Assembly: GCF_000717335.1 (NCBI RefSeq)
Contig: NZ_JNYZ01000004.1
Span: forward strand, 186,001-250,000
Source: Amycolatopsis jejuensis
GTDB taxonomy: Bacteria > Actinomycetota > Actinomycetes > Mycobacteriales > Pseudonocardiaceae
Direction of reading: 5' to 3'
DNA length: 64,000 nt
How positions within the stretch are numbered: the first letter of the stretch is position 1; each line of letters opens with the position of its first letter. The notes beneath the pieces were generated by a model that was not told where the DNA came from, searched no databases, and worked only from the letters and a program-made list of their open reading frames with translations. Shown here one piece after another: positions 44,662-53,418 of this stretch. A program made the position numbers and the translations under genes.

Positions 44662-45077
44662 CGGGCAATCGCAATCGTCGCCGAACCCTCGGCACACACG
44701 GCGCCGTCGGATTCGCGGGTTTCGGTCAACCGGACGTGCACGAGGCCGTCCGGTTCAATACCGGTCACCTCACCGCGGCACACGAGTTCGTCACCAGGCA
44801 CCGCATACCGGCGCACGGACACTTCGAGTCGCGTGAGCCGTCCGGCTTCCCCCATCCAGCCGGTGCACAACGACACCAGGAAAGCGCCGTGCAAATGGGA
44901 CTGGACGAGCACGTCCGGATATCCCTCCGCTTCGGCGTAATCCGGGTCGAAATGGATGCGGTGGGTATTCCAGGTGACCGCGCTGTACCGGAACAACTGC
45001 AGCCGCGACGGCGTGCGCCGGAGTTCGGGCAGCTGGTCGCCTACCTGTACCGAGTGGACCGAGTGGACAGTGGTCAC
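44658..45077 (-). CDS. MaoC-type dehydratase, catalytic half of a hydratase pair
   Basis: A 139-aa hot-dog protein. SAVTWNTHRIHFDPDYAEAEGYPDVLVQSHLHG holds the hydratase-2 pattern with the catalytic Asp/His positions. It is encoded immediately after a second hot-dog protein that lacks them, an arrangement known from heteromeric enoyl-CoA hydratases such as ChsH1-ChsH2. The GTG start overlaps the preceding stop (GTGA). The first ten residues contain a duplicated His-Ser-Val triplet from a 9-bp direct repeat (45051-45068). Confidence 0.85.
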   Translation of the reverse strand: MTTVHSVHSVQVGDQLPELRRTPSRLQLFRYSAVTWNTHRIHFDPDYAEAEGYPDVLVQSHLHGAFLVSLCTGWMGEAGRLTRLEVSVRRYAVPGDELVCRGEVTGIEPDGLVHVRLTETRESDGAVCAEGSATIAIAR

Positions 45078-45577
45078 CGGACGAGCACCTTCCTGGTCGT
45101 GGTCACGTACACGCGGCCGTCATCGTCGAGGTAGTCGTCGCGATAGCGGACCACAATGAGGGGGCCGCTGCGGCCTTCGCGCAACTCGGCGTCGACGAGC
45201 GTCGAACGCTCCTGCAGCGTGGTCCCGGCCGTGACCGGCGCATGGAATTCCATGTCCTCGCCGCCGCCCATCACGCGGACACCGCTGGTAGGCAGCCCGT
45301 GCAGGTGGATTTCGGCGGGGGTGCCGTCGGCGCGCAGGTCGTCGGTGGCGTCGCCCTCGTCCCACACCGAAACCGCGGTGACCAGGTTCGGCGGCGCGAC
45401 GACGTCGGCGTACCCGCGGCTGCGGGCGTACTCGGAGTCGTAGTACAGCGGGTCCGACTCGCCGATCGCGCGGGCGTAACGGCGGATCAGCACGGCAGTG
45501 ACCGTGCCGAGACTCCGCGTGACCGCGACGCCGGCTTGGGTGCGGATCGAGCCCAGCAGGGCTTCGTCAACAGTCAT
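45074..45577 (-). CDS. FAS1-like dehydratase / MaoC N-terminal-type hot-dog protein
   Basis: A 167-aa hot-dog domain of the MaoC_dehydrat_N type. IRRYARAIGESDPLYYDSEYARSRGYADVVAPPNLVTAV matches the FAS1-like dehydratase consensus; where the catalytic histidine should be, the protein has Leu-Tyr-Tyr. It is therefore probably the structural half of a heteromeric hydratase with the product of the next gene. The start is preceded by TAGGAGA, and the CoA-transferase gene ends eight bases upstream. Confidence 0.85.
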   Translation of the reverse strand: MTVDEALLGSIRTQAGVAVTRSLGTVTAVLIRRYARAIGESDPLYYDSEYARSRGYADVVAPPNLVTAVSVWDEGDATDDLRADGTPAEIHLHGLPTSGVRVMGGGEDMEFHAPVTAGTTLQERSTLVDAELREGRSGPLIVVRYRDDYLDDDGRVYVTTTRKVLVR

Positions 45578-45584
45578 GGTTCTC

Positions 45585-46781
45585 CTAGACGACCTTGTCT
45601 TCGCGCAGTTTTCGGACGTCCGCACCGCTCAGCCCGAGCTGCTGCGCGAGCACGTCCTCGGCGTCGGCCCCGAGGGCGTGGGACGGCTCGGGCGCAACGG
45701 GCGCGGAGTCGGCGAGCCGCAGCGGGCTGCCGAGCACGTACGACGGCGTGCCGGACGCGTCGGTGACCGGCCGGAGCATCCCGTCGGCCCCGACCAGCGG
45801 CCCGGCCAGCACGTCGGACAGGCTGAGCACCGGCGCGCACGGCACCTCCGCCGCCTGCAGCCGGGTGACCAGCTCGTCGCGGCCGAGCCCGGACGCCCAC
45901 TTGCCGACCACGTCGTCGATGTGGTCCATCTGCGCGACCCGTGCGGGCGGCGTGGCGAGGTCCGGGTCCTCGGCCAGGTCCGGCCGGTCCATCAGCAGGC
46001 ACAGCGACCGCCACTGCTTGTCGGCCATGCACAGGATGGCGACCCAGCCGTCGGCCGCCGGGTACACGTTGTACGGGCAGACTGCGAGGCCGCCGTGCCG
46101 GTTGCCAGTGCGCTCGGGCAGCGTGCCGCCGCTGTCGAGGTGCCCGGCGATGCTCGACGTGAGCGACGGGAGGACGGCGTCCTGCATCGCGACCTCGACG
46201 TGCTGGCCGCGGCCGGTGCGCGTGCGCTGGTAGAGCGCGGCGGTAATGGCCCCCATCAGGTGGGTGCCGCCGAAGAAGTCGGCGACCGCGGGACCGGCCT
46301 TCGTGGGTGGCTGGTCGGGGCTGCCGGTGGTGGCCATGACCCCGGTGACGGCCTGGATCGTGAGGTCCATGGCCCGCGCCTGCGCGTGCGGCGAGGAGGG
46401 GCCGTACCCGCGGCCGGAGGCCAGGATGATCCGCTCGTTCGCCTCGGCGAGTACCGGGTACGAGAGCCCGAGCCGGTCCAGCGCGCCGGGGCTGAAGTTC
46501 TCGACGACGACGTCGGCGCGCGCGGCGAGCTTCAGGAACAGCTCCTTGCCGCGGGGCTGCTTGAGGTCCAGCCGCAGGCTCTTCTTGCCGCCGTTGAGCA
46601 GGTCGAAGGCCGCGGTCTGCTTCTCGCCGAGGACCCGCCAGCGCACTGGCTCGCCGCCGAACGGCTCGATCTTGATGATCTCCGCGCCGAGCTGCGCGAG
46701 CAGCGTGGTGCAGTACGGGCCGTTGTAGACCTGGCTGAGGTCGAGGACGAGAATGCCGTCCAGCGCGCGCGTGGTCGTCAA
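45585..46781 (-). CDS. CaiB/BaiF family CoA-transferase (family III)
   Basis: A 398-aa CoA-transferase that should move CoA from a donor thioester to the pathway acid. The family's LVLDLSQVYNGPYCTTLLAQLGAEIIKIE start, ENFSPGALDRLGLSY and the catalytic Asp in ARAMDLTIQAVTGVMATTG (about residue 152) are present. The start is uncertain: the alignment-supported start is TTG 46781 behind GGGAAAGG; GTG 46835 lies in the same frame. It is the first gene of an eleven-gene operon that ends at 36519, and the operator-like element at 46861-46878 sits at its promoter, with TAGTAT as probable -10 and transcript start near 46856. Confidence 0.9.
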   Translation of the reverse strand: MTTTRALDGILVLDLSQVYNGPYCTTLLAQLGAEIIKIEPFGGEPVRWRVLGEKQTAAFDLLNGGKKSLRLDLKQPRGKELFLKLAARADVVVENFSPGALDRLGLSYPVLAEANERIILASGRGYGPSSPHAQARAMDLTIQAVTGVMATTGSPDQPPTKAGPAVADFFGGTHLMGAITAALYQRTRTGRGQHVEVAMQDAVLPSLTSSIAGHLDSGGTLPERTGNRHGGLAVCPYNVYPAADGWVAILCMADKQWRSLCLLMDRPDLAEDPDLATPPARVAQMDHIDDVVGKWASGLGRDELVTRLQAAEVPCAPVLSLSDVLAGPLVGADGMLRPVTDASGTPSYVLGSPLRLADSAPVAPEPSHALGADAEDVLAQQLGLSGADVRKLREDKVV

Positions 46782-46860
46782 GGGAAAACCTTTCCCGCAC
46801 AAGAGGAACTTCCGGTCCGGAGCGGACAGCGCCACTGCCGTCCCGGCGGGTGTCCGAAAA

Positions 46861-46878
46861 ACATACTACTCCGTAGGT
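46861..46878 (-). promoter_or_regulatory. Operator/promoter element A of the island regulon
   Basis: ACATACTACTCCGTAGGT, one of six related 18-mers. Read toward the CoA-transferase gene it contains TAGTAT as a -10 hexamer. It lies just beyond the stop of the ACAD gene of the next operon. Confidence 0.75.
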
Positions 46879-46897
46879 CGAAGGTCAATGGCCGCGG

Positions 46898-48046
46898 TCA
46901 CAGGCTGCGCGCGATCAGTTCCTTCTGGATCTCGTTGGTACCACCGTAGATCGTCTGCGCACGGGCGTCGGCGTACAGCCGCGCGATCGGGTATTCGGTC
47001 ATGTACCCGTAGCCACCGAACAGTTGCAGGCATTTGTCGATCACGCGGCATTGCACGTCGGTGAGCCACCATTTGCACATGCTCGACGTCGGCAGGTCAA
47101 GGCCGGTCGAGAGATGGGTCGTCATGCATTCGTTGAGGAACGTCCGGGCGACTTTGGCCAGCGTGGCACATTCCGCGAGTTCGAACCGGACGTGCTGCAT
47201 ATCGAGCAAGGGCGCCCCGAACGCGTGCCGTTGCTTGACGTGATCCGTCGTCACGGCTACTGCCAGTTCCATTGCGGTTACCGCGGTGATTCCGATGATC
47301 AAGCGTTCCTGCGGGAGCTTTCCCATCATCATCGCGAAACCCGCGCCGGGCTCGCCGAGGAGGTTTTCCGCCGGGACGAGGACGTCGTCGAAGAACAGTT
47401 CCGTGGTGTCCGCGCCGTGCTGGCCGATTTTCGCCAGCGGGCGGCCCCGGCTGAACCCCTTCGCGGACGCGGTTTCGACCACCAGCAGCGAGATTCCCTT
47501 GGCACCCTTGGCCGGGTCCGTCGAACACGCCACCACGACCAGGTCGGCACTGCCACCGTTGGTGATGAAGATCTTGGCCCCGTTGAGCAGCCAGCCCTCG
47601 TCGGTGCGAACCGCGCGGGTACGGATTGCCTTGAGGTCCGAGCCCGCCGACGGTTCGGTCATCGCCAAGGCGCCGAGCAGTTCTCCGGTGGCCATTTTCG
47701 GCAGCCAGCGACGGCGTTGTTCTTCCGTTCCGTAGTGGTAGAGGTAATCCGCGACGACCCCGCTGTGCATTGCGTTTCCCCACGACCGGTCGCCGTGTCG
47801 CGCATAGGCTTCCTGAATGGTCGCCTGGTGCAGGAAACTGCCGCCACCGCCGCCGTATTCCTCGGGGATTGCCGTGCACAGCAGGCCGAGCTCCCCGCAC
47901 CGGAGCCAGAATTCCCGGTCGACTCCGCGTTGCGTTTCCCATTTCTCCCGGTTCGCCGGGACTTCACGGTCGAAGAACGACGTCGCCATGGCGAACAGGT
48001 CGGCCGCGTCGCCGGTCATCCACGGCCGTGGGGTCGCGTCGATCAT
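46898..48046 (-). CDS. Acyl-CoA dehydrogenase (long-chain/LCAD-like)
   Basis: A 382-aa flavoenzyme. ALAMTEPSAGSDLKAIRTRA and KIFITNGGSADLVVV mark the FAD and substrate region. The C-terminal motif is TIYGGTNEIQK, with Gly at the short-chain catalytic position; the base is instead supplied by the Glu in LPQERLIIGI, as in long-chain acyl-CoA and isovaleryl-CoA dehydrogenases. It overlaps the thiolase gene upstream (ATGA) and ends the four-gene operon 50628 to 46898. Branched or bulky acyl-CoA substrates are possible, but specificity cannot be read. Confidence 0.92.
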   Translation of the reverse strand: MIDATPRPWMTGDAADLFAMATSFFDREVPANREKWETQRGVDREFWLRCGELGLLCTAIPEEYGGGGGSFLHQATIQEAYARHGDRSWGNAMHSGVVADYLYHYGTEEQRRRWLPKMATGELLGALAMTEPSAGSDLKAIRTRAVRTDEGWLLNGAKIFITNGGSADLVVVACSTDPAKGAKGISLLVVETASAKGFSRGRPLAKIGQHGADTTELFFDDVLVPAENLLGEPGAGFAMMMGKLPQERLIIGITAVTAMELAVAVTTDHVKQRHAFGAPLLDMQHVRFELAECATLAKVARTFLNECMTTHLSTGLDLPTSSMCKWWLTDVQCRVIDKCLQLFGGYGYMTEYPIARLYADARAQTIYGGTNEIQKELIARSL

Positions 48047-49197
48047 CGGTCCCCCGTTGCGCAGCGTTCCAGCACGGTCGCGGTACCGAGGCCGCCGCCG
48101 CAGCACATGGTGACCAGCCCGTACCGGCCGCCGGATCGTTCGAGTTCGTGGACCGCCTTGGTGATCAGGACCGTTCCGGTCGCCCCGAGCGGATGCCCGA
48201 GAGCGATCGCGCCGCCGTTGACGTTCACCCGGTCCAGGTCCGCGCCGTGTTCCTTGACCCAGGCGAGCACCACGGACGCGAAGGCCTCGTTGATCTCGAC
48301 GACATCGATGTCGGCCAGCGAAAGCCCGGTGCGAGCCAGGGTTTTCGCGGTCGCCGGGATCGGGCCGGTGAGCATCAGCACCGGATCGGACCCGACCAGC
48401 ACGGAATCGACGACCCGCGCTCGCGGCCGCAACCCCAGCTGGTCGGCCCGCTCGCGGCTCATCAGCAACACCGCGCTGGCCCCGTCGGAGATCTGCGACG
48501 AGTTCCCGGCGGTGTGAAAGCTCGCCGGGACCCGGTCCGGCTGGTTGAGTTTCAACCCGGCGAGACCGTCCATTGTGGTCGCTCGCAGCCCCTCGTCGCG
48601 GGTGATCGGCATCGGGACGAGCTGGCTCGCGAAGCGGTCCTCCGCCCAGGCTTGCGCCGCCCGGTCCTGCGAACGTTTCGCGAAGGCGTCCAGCTCCACG
48701 CGGCTCAGACCCCAGCGTTCGGCAATCCGGTCGGCGCCTTCGAACTGGATCGTCGGCTCGTACACCTCGGCGTACCGGCCGCCGCGCGGAAGGCCGTGTA
48801 CCCCGTCCGGCGGCGTGGTGCTGCCGAGCGGGACCTGGCTCATCACCTCGACGCCGCACGCGATGACAACGTCGGCCAGGCCACCGGCGATTTGGGCGTG
48901 GGCCATCAGATGCGCTTCCTGCGACGACCCGCACTGGGCGTTGACCGTGGCCGCGGGCACCTCCAGCGGGAGACCCGCGGTGAGCCACGCGTTGCGGGTG
49001 ACGTTCGCGGCCTGCATTCCGAGCTGGCTGACACAGCCGCCGACGACGTGGTCGACCTCGCTGCCGGTGAGCCCGTTGCGCTGCAGGAGCCCGCGCAGCA
49101 CGTCGCCGAGCAGTTCGTTGGCGTGCACGTGCGCCAGCCCGCCGTTGCGTTTGCCGATCGGGGACCGGACCGCGTCGACGATGACGACTTCTCGCAT
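48043..49197 (-). CDS. Thiolase family protein
   Basis: A 384-aa thiolase with all three catalytic elements: VNAQCGSSQEAHLMAH (nucleophile near residue 89), GGAIALGHPLGATG (His) and TMCCGGGLGTATV (second Cys). It is related to the thiolase at 37747 but clearly different (for example VNAQ versus VDRQ before the cysteine), so the two may act on different chain lengths or rounds. The gene is ten bases downstream of the nitroreductase gene and coupled to the dehydrogenase gene. Confidence 0.93.
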   Translation of the reverse strand: MREVVIVDAVRSPIGKRNGGLAHVHANELLGDVLRGLLQRNGLTGSEVDHVVGGCVSQLGMQAANVTRNAWLTAGLPLEVPAATVNAQCGSSQEAHLMAHAQIAGGLADVVIACGVEVMSQVPLGSTTPPDGVHGLPRGGRYAEVYEPTIQFEGADRIAERWGLSRVELDAFAKRSQDRAAQAWAEDRFASQLVPMPITRDEGLRATTMDGLAGLKLNQPDRVPASFHTAGNSSQISDGASAVLLMSRERADQLGLRPRARVVDSVLVGSDPVLMLTGPIPATAKTLARTGLSLADIDVVEINEAFASVVLAWVKEHGADLDRVNVNGGAIALGHPLGATGTVLITKAVHELERSGGRYGLVTMCCGGGLGTATVLERCATGDR

Positions 49198-49207
49198 GAC
49201 TTGCCTT

Positions 49208-49846
49208 TCAGTCGGTCCAGCGGTTCCACCGCGTGATGTCTTCGATCGGCGGGCGGCGGGCCGGTTTGAAGTCCTCGCCGAGCGTGTACGCGACGGGTAG
49301 CAGGGCGATCGGGGTGCCGTTGTCCGGCAGGCCGAGCAGGGCGCGGTACTGCGGCTCGCGCTTGCCGCCGAACGGCGTGGTGAGCGTGGAGCCCATCGCA
49401 CGGGCGCGGAGCGCGAGCTGCAGGCTCCAGATCGCCGGGAAGATCGACCCGTAGAACGCGGCCGGCGGTGTCGACCGCGGCCCGTCCGGGAGTTCCTCCA
49501 CCCACGGCACGATCAGGACCGGCACCCGCGCGAGGATTTCCGTCAGCCGCAACGCGCTGTCGAATACCCGCTGAGTCTGCGCGTCGTCCACCCGTTCCCG
49601 GCGGCGTTCGATCCGTGGCACGGTGTCCCGCGCGTACAGTTCGGCGACGCCTTTCCGGACCTCGGGATCGTCCACCACCAGCCAGCGCCACATCTGCCGG
49701 TTGCTGGCGGTCGGCGCCTGCACGGCAAGGCGGAGACAGTCGAGGATCACCTCGCGTTCCACCGGGCGCTCGAGGTCGAGACGGCGGCGTACCGACCGGG
49801 TGGTGGCCAGCACGTAGTCGGTTGCCTCGACGTTCAGCCTGCTCAT
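49208..49846 (-). CDS. Nitroreductase family protein
   Basis: A 212-aa FMN-binding oxidoreductase. TTRSVRRRLDLERPVEREVILDCLRLAVQAPTASNRQMWRW is the FMN-phosphate and dimer region of the nitroreductase fold; the remaining sequence ends with PIALLPVAYTLGEDFKPARR, as in many actinobacterial members. In steroid and bile-acid clusters similar flavoproteins reduce double bonds in enoyl-type intermediates, which would be a reasonable role here, but that is inference. It is coupled to the crotonase gene upstream (ATGA). Confidence 0.9.
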   Translation of the reverse strand: MSRLNVEATDYVLATTRSVRRRLDLERPVEREVILDCLRLAVQAPTASNRQMWRWLVVDDPEVRKGVAELYARDTVPRIERRRERVDDAQTQRVFDSALRLTEILARVPVLIVPWVEELPDGPRSTPPAAFYGSIFPAIWSLQLALRARAMGSTLTTPFGGKREPQYRALLGLPDNGTPIALLPVAYTLGEDFKPARRPPIEDITRWNRWTD

Positions 49847-50628
49847 GCGTTGTCGGCCTTCGCGAGGAACCGGTCGACCTGGATTTTGACGTCCTCGGTG
49901 CCGAACGATTCGTACTCCGCGGCGAGCGCGAAGTTGAGCACGGTGTTCGCGGAATCGAGCAGGTGCATGTTGAGCGCGCGCTTGGTGTCGCGCGCGGCCT
50001 GCGCGGGTAGATCGGCGAACCTCTGCGCGAACTGCTTCGCGACCGACAGCACGTCCGCGGTGGGCACGACCCGGTTGCACAGGCCCATCCGGAGTGCGTC
50101 GGCGGCCGGCACCCGGTCGCCCAGGAGGATGAACTCCTTGGCCACCAGCAGGCTCGTGAGCCACGGCCAGGAAACCGCACCGCCGTCGCCTGCCGCAAGC
50201 CCGACCTTGACGTGCGGGTCGCTGAGGAACGCGTCCTCGGCCATCACCACGAAATCGGACATCGACGCGAGGCTGCAGCCGAGGCCCACCGCCGGGCCGT
50301 TGACCGCCGTGACCACCGGCAGCTCGCACGACATCATCGCGCGGGCCAGCCGTTCCCCCTCGCGGATGTCGCGGCGCCGGGCGACCGGATCGTGGTGGTT
50401 GCGGATGAAGTTGGGCAGGTAGCCCCCGGCGCTGAAGGTGCGCCCGGCGCCGGTGAGCACGACCGCGCGGGCCTCGGTGTCGTCGGCAAGCAGATCCCAG
50501 ACGCGGCGAAGGCTTTCGTGCAGATGGTCGTCGACCGAGTTGAGCTCGTCCGGCCGGTTCAGGGTGACGATGCGCAGCGGCCCGTCCTCCTCCACCAGCA
50601 GGCTGGGAGCCAGGCGCGAGTAGTCCAT
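49843..50628 (-). CDS. Enoyl-CoA hydratase/isomerase family protein, both hydratase glutamates absent
   Basis: A 261-aa crotonase-fold protein. The oxyanion-hole segments (VVLTGAGRTFSAGGYLP; VNGPAVGLGCSLASMSDF) are typical, but the two glutamates that hydrate enoyl-CoA are replaced: GLGCSLA has Ser for the first and DPHVKVGL has His for the second. It is unlikely to be a plain hydratase and may be an isomerase, C-C hydrolase or dehalogenase-like member. First gene of a four-gene minus operon; CCGGAGGACCCC precedes the ATG. The promoter contains operator element B, shared with the divergent operon at 50729. Confidence 0.9.
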   Translation of the reverse strand: MDYSRLAPSLLVEEDGPLRIVTLNRPDELNSVDDHLHESLRRVWDLLADDTEARAVVLTGAGRTFSAGGYLPNFIRNHHDPVARRRDIREGERLARAMMSCELPVVTAVNGPAVGLGCSLASMSDFVVMAEDAFLSDPHVKVGLAAGDGGAVSWPWLTSLLVAKEFILLGDRVPAADALRMGLCNRVVPTADVLSVAKQFAQRFADLPAQAARDTKRALNMHLLDSANTVLNFALAAEYESFGTEDVKIQVDRFLAKADNA

Positions 50629-50659
50629 GGGGTCCTCCGGTTCGGTGCCTGCGAAAAAA

Positions 50660-50677
50660 ACCTACGTGGTAGTATGT
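50660..50677. promoter_or_regulatory. Operator/promoter element B of the island regulon
   Basis: ACCTACGTGGTAGTATGT, the reverse complement of ACATACTACCACGTAGGT, between two divergent operons. TAGTAT (50670-50675) can serve as -10 for the rightward operon; TAGGTT on the other strand for the leftward one. Confidence 0.78.
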
Positions 50678-50728
50678 CATTCCCGGCACGCCCGGCGCAA
50701 CGGCAACTCCTTCCGTGAGGAATCCTTG

Positions 50729-51511
50729 ATGGCAGCCCTCGAGTACACAGTGGACGGCGGGATCGGGACGATCCTGCTGAACCGCCCGCATCGCAAGAAC
50801 GCGTTCACCTTCGAGATGATCGAGCTTTGGGCGGAGGCACTGCAGTCGGCTCGCACCGACGATGCGGTGCGGGCCGTCGTCGTCACGGGCGCCGGGGACG
50901 CGTTCTGCTCCGGTATCGACCTCGACGACTTCGCGGCGGAAGCAACCGGTCCGCTGGCGGTGAAATCCCTTCTGGCGGACCGGATCCATCGGGTGGCACA
51001 CGCGGTCGAGGATCTGGACAAGCCGTTGATCGCGGCGGTGAACGGGATTGCCGTCGGCGCCGGGATGGACATGGCGCTGATGTGCGACGTGCGGCTGCTG
51101 TCCGAATCGGCCCGGATGTCGGAGGGGTACATCCGGATCGGCCTGGTCCCCGGTGACGGCGGATGTTATTACCTGCCGCGGATTGTCGGGATGGGCAAGG
51201 CCTTGGAGCTGATGTGGACGGGTGAATTCGTCGATGCTGCCGAGGCTTTGCGGCTCGGTCTGGCGAATCACGTGTACGCTTCCGCGGATTTCCCCGCAGC
51301 TTGGCGGAAATTCGCGGAGCGGCTGGCCGGTCAGCCGCCGCTTGCCCTGCGGATGATCAAACGCGCGGCTTACCAATCTGCGCGCACCGATGTGCACACG
51401 GCGCTGGACCTGATCTCGTCGCACATGGCCGTCGTGCACAGCACGCAGGACGCGGCCGAGGCGATGGCCGCATTCCGGGAACACCGGACGCCCGTCTTCG
51501 AAGGACGTTGA
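50729..51511 (+). CDS. Enoyl-CoA hydratase/isomerase family protein, altered active site
   Basis: A 260-aa crotonase. The fold is shown by VVVTGAGDAFCSGIDLDDF and VNGIAVGAGMDMALMCDVRL. At the first hydratase position it has Asp (AGMDMAL) and at the second Tyr (SEGYIRIGL), so classic hydration is doubtful and an isomerase-like or hydrolytic reaction is more likely. It is the first gene of the rightward operon 50729-55102, has GTGAGGA as ribosome site and is controlled from operator element B. Confidence 0.9.
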   Translation: MAALEYTVDGGIGTILLNRPHRKNAFTFEMIELWAEALQSARTDDAVRAVVVTGAGDAFCSGIDLDDFAAEATGPLAVKSLLADRIHRVAHAVEDLDKPLIAAVNGIAVGAGMDMALMCDVRLLSESARMSEGYIRIGLVPGDGGCYYLPRIVGMGKALELMWTGEFVDAAEALRLGLANHVYASADFPAAWRKFAERLAGQPPLALRMIKRAAYQSARTDVHTALDLISSHMAVVHSTQDAAEAMAAFREHRTPVFEGR

Positions 51512-51512
51512 C

Positions 51513-52283
51513 ATGATTCTGGAAACCCGCGACGACGCCGTGGTCACGCTCACCTTGAACCGCCCGGCCCGCAAGAACGCACTCGACCCGGAAAGCTGGG
51601 CATTGCTGCGGGAAAAGCTCGAAGCACTCGCCGTGGACGACGCCGCCCGGGTCGTCGTCCTCACTGGTGCCGGGGGAACGTTCTGTGCCGGGTCCGATCT
51701 CGCCGGTAGTTCTGCCGAGGAGCATCCGCTCACGAAAATGGGGCGGCTCGGCCGGGTCGCGATCACGGTGCACGAGTTCCCGAAGCCGCTCATTGCGCTG
51801 GTGGACGGTGCTGCCGTCGGGGCGGGCGCGAACCTTGCGCTGGCGTGTGATTTCGTCGTCGCGACCCCGGCGGCGCGGTTCGGGCAGATCTTCGCCCGGC
51901 GTGGGTTGTCGATCGATTTCGGGGGGTCGTGGCTGCTTCCGCGGCTGGTCGGACTGCAGCAGGCGAAACGGCTGGTGTTGCTCGCCGACCTGATCGGTGC
52001 CGACGAGGCGCGCGACCTGGGGCTGGTCACGTGGGTCGAGGAGGATGCGGCCACGTTCACCGCGTCGCTGGCTCGGCGGTTGGCCGCGTTGCCGCCGGTT
52101 GCGTTGGCGCAGTCGAAAGCGTTGCTGAACCGTGGTGTCACGCAGTCGTTGCGGGACGCGCTGGACAACGAAACCCGTGCGCAGGCGGTCAATCTGGCTA
52201 CTGAGGACGCTCCGATCGCGTATCGCGCATTTCTGGACAAAGTGGCGGAACCGCAGTACACGGGCCGCTGGGCCGTGCGCTGA
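51513..52283 (+). CDS. Enoyl-CoA hydratase/isomerase family protein, altered active site
   Basis: A 256-aa crotonase with VVLTGAGGTFCAGSDLAG and VDGAAVGAGANLALACDFVV. Both glutamate positions differ from hydratases: Asn in AGANLAL and no Glu in FGQIFARRGLSIDFGG, a sequence (RRGLSxDxGGSW) seen in PaaG/other isomerase-type members. It follows the previous crotonase after a single base and precedes an acyl-CoA dehydrogenase by 22 bases. Confidence 0.9.
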   Translation: MILETRDDAVVTLTLNRPARKNALDPESWALLREKLEALAVDDAARVVVLTGAGGTFCAGSDLAGSSAEEHPLTKMGRLGRVAITVHEFPKPLIALVDGAAVGAGANLALACDFVVATPAARFGQIFARRGLSIDFGGSWLLPRLVGLQQAKRLVLLADLIGADEARDLGLVTWVEEDAATFTASLARRLAALPPVALAQSKALLNRGVTQSLRDALDNETRAQAVNLATEDAPIAYRAFLDKVAEPQYTGRWAVR

Positions 52284-52305
52284 CCGACGAGGACGGACCT
52301 TCCTG

Positions 52306-53418
52306 ATGGACTTGTGGAACCTGGAACCGGTCACGCTTGCCCCGGAGCTGGAAACGCTTCGGGGTGCGGTACGGGCATTTCTGGCTTCGGAAAACGGGCG
52401 GTGGGAACCGCGGTGTGACCAGTGGATCGGCGGCTGGGACGCGTCGTTCAGCCGGCGGCTGGGCAAGCGCGGCTGGATCGGGATGGCGTTTCCGGCGCAG
52501 TACGGCGGCTCCGCGGCCGGGGCGCTCGCGCGATTCGTTGTCACGGAGGAATTGCTCGCCGCCGGGGCGCCGGTCGCCGCGCATTGGATTGCCGACCGGC
52601 AGTCCGGGCCGGGGCTGCTCAGATTCGGGACCGAGGAACAGAAAAACGCCTATCTGCCGGGGATCGCCCGTGGTGAGCATTTCTTCGCGGTGGGACTGTC
52701 CGAACCGGACACCGGGTCCGATCTCGCCTCGGTGCGCACCCGCGCCACCCGGGTGGACGGCGGCTGGCGGATCAGCGGGACCAAGGTGTGGACGAGCGGG
52801 GCGCACCTCGCGCACACGCTGGTCGTGCTGGCTCGTACGGCGCCGCGGACTGACGCACGGCATGCCGGGCTGGGGCAGTTCCTGGTCGATCTGCCTTGTG
52901 CCGGGGTGACAATCCGCCCGATCCGGCTGCTGACCGGGGAACATCATTTCAACGAGGTCGTGCTGGACGACGCTTTCGTGCCGGACGCGCGGGTCCTCGG
53001 CGAGCCTGGTTCGGGGTGGCATCAGGTAACCAGTGAACTGGCGATGGAACGCAGTGGTCCGGAGCGGATCCTCTCCACGTTCCCGGTGCTCGCCGAGGCT
53101 GCTGCGCGGTATACGGGGTTCGGCGCGGTCGTCGCTCGGATGTGGGCGTTGCGGCAGATGTCACTCGCGGTGGCGGGACGGCTCGAAGCGGGCGCGGCAC
53201 CGGCGGTGGAAGCTGCGGCGGTGAAGGATTTGGGTACCCGTTTCGAAGGCGCGGTGCTGGACGCGGTGCGGCAAGTGGTGGAACCCGACCCGGGTTCGGA
53301 CGATCCGTTGCCGCGAATGCTGGCCGAAGCTGTGTTGCACAGTCCCGGATTCACCTTGCGAGGCGGGACTAACGAGATCTTGCGCGGGGTGGTCGCGAAG
53401 GAGTTGGGGGTGCGATGA
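52306..53418 (+). CDS. Acyl-CoA dehydrogenase, FAD-binding catalytic subunit of a heteromeric pair
   Basis: A 370-aa dehydrogenase. FAVGLSEPDTGSDLASVRTRA and the GGWRISGTKVWTSGAH strand are intact, and the C-terminus has LRGGTNEILRGVVAKELG. The catalytic base is probably the Glu in ELAMERSGPERI. The gene overlaps the next, a shorter dehydrogenase-like gene, by four bases. This tandem is the hallmark of the alpha2-beta2 acyl-CoA dehydrogenases of steroid side-chain and ring catabolism in actinobacteria (FadE/ChsE/IpdE pairs), so a polycyclic or bulky substrate is plausible. Confidence 0.9.
   Translation: MDLWNLEPVTLAPELETLRGAVRAFLASENGRWEPRCDQWIGGWDASFSRRLGKRGWIGMAFPAQYGGSAAGALARFVVTEELLAAGAPVAAHWIADRQSGPGLLRFGTEEQKNAYLPGIARGEHFFAVGLSEPDTGSDLASVRTRATRVDGGWRISGTKVWTSGAHLAHTLVVLARTAPRTDARHAGLGQFLVDLPCAGVTIRPIRLLTGEHHFNEVVLDDAFVPDARVLGEPGSGWHQVTSELAMERSGPERILSTFPVLAEAAARYTGFGAVVARMWALRQMSLAVAGRLEAGAAPAVEAAAVKDLGTRFEGAVLDAVRQVVEPDPGSDDPLPRMLAEAVLHSPGFTLRGGTNEILRGVVAKELGVR

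Noticed and set aside
49208..52261. A single open frame of about 1,000 codons on the minus strand
   Set aside because: Only its last 212 codons form a protein (nitroreductase). Upstream it runs antisense to or out of frame with two convincing crotonase genes; GC-rich DNA often leaves such frames open.
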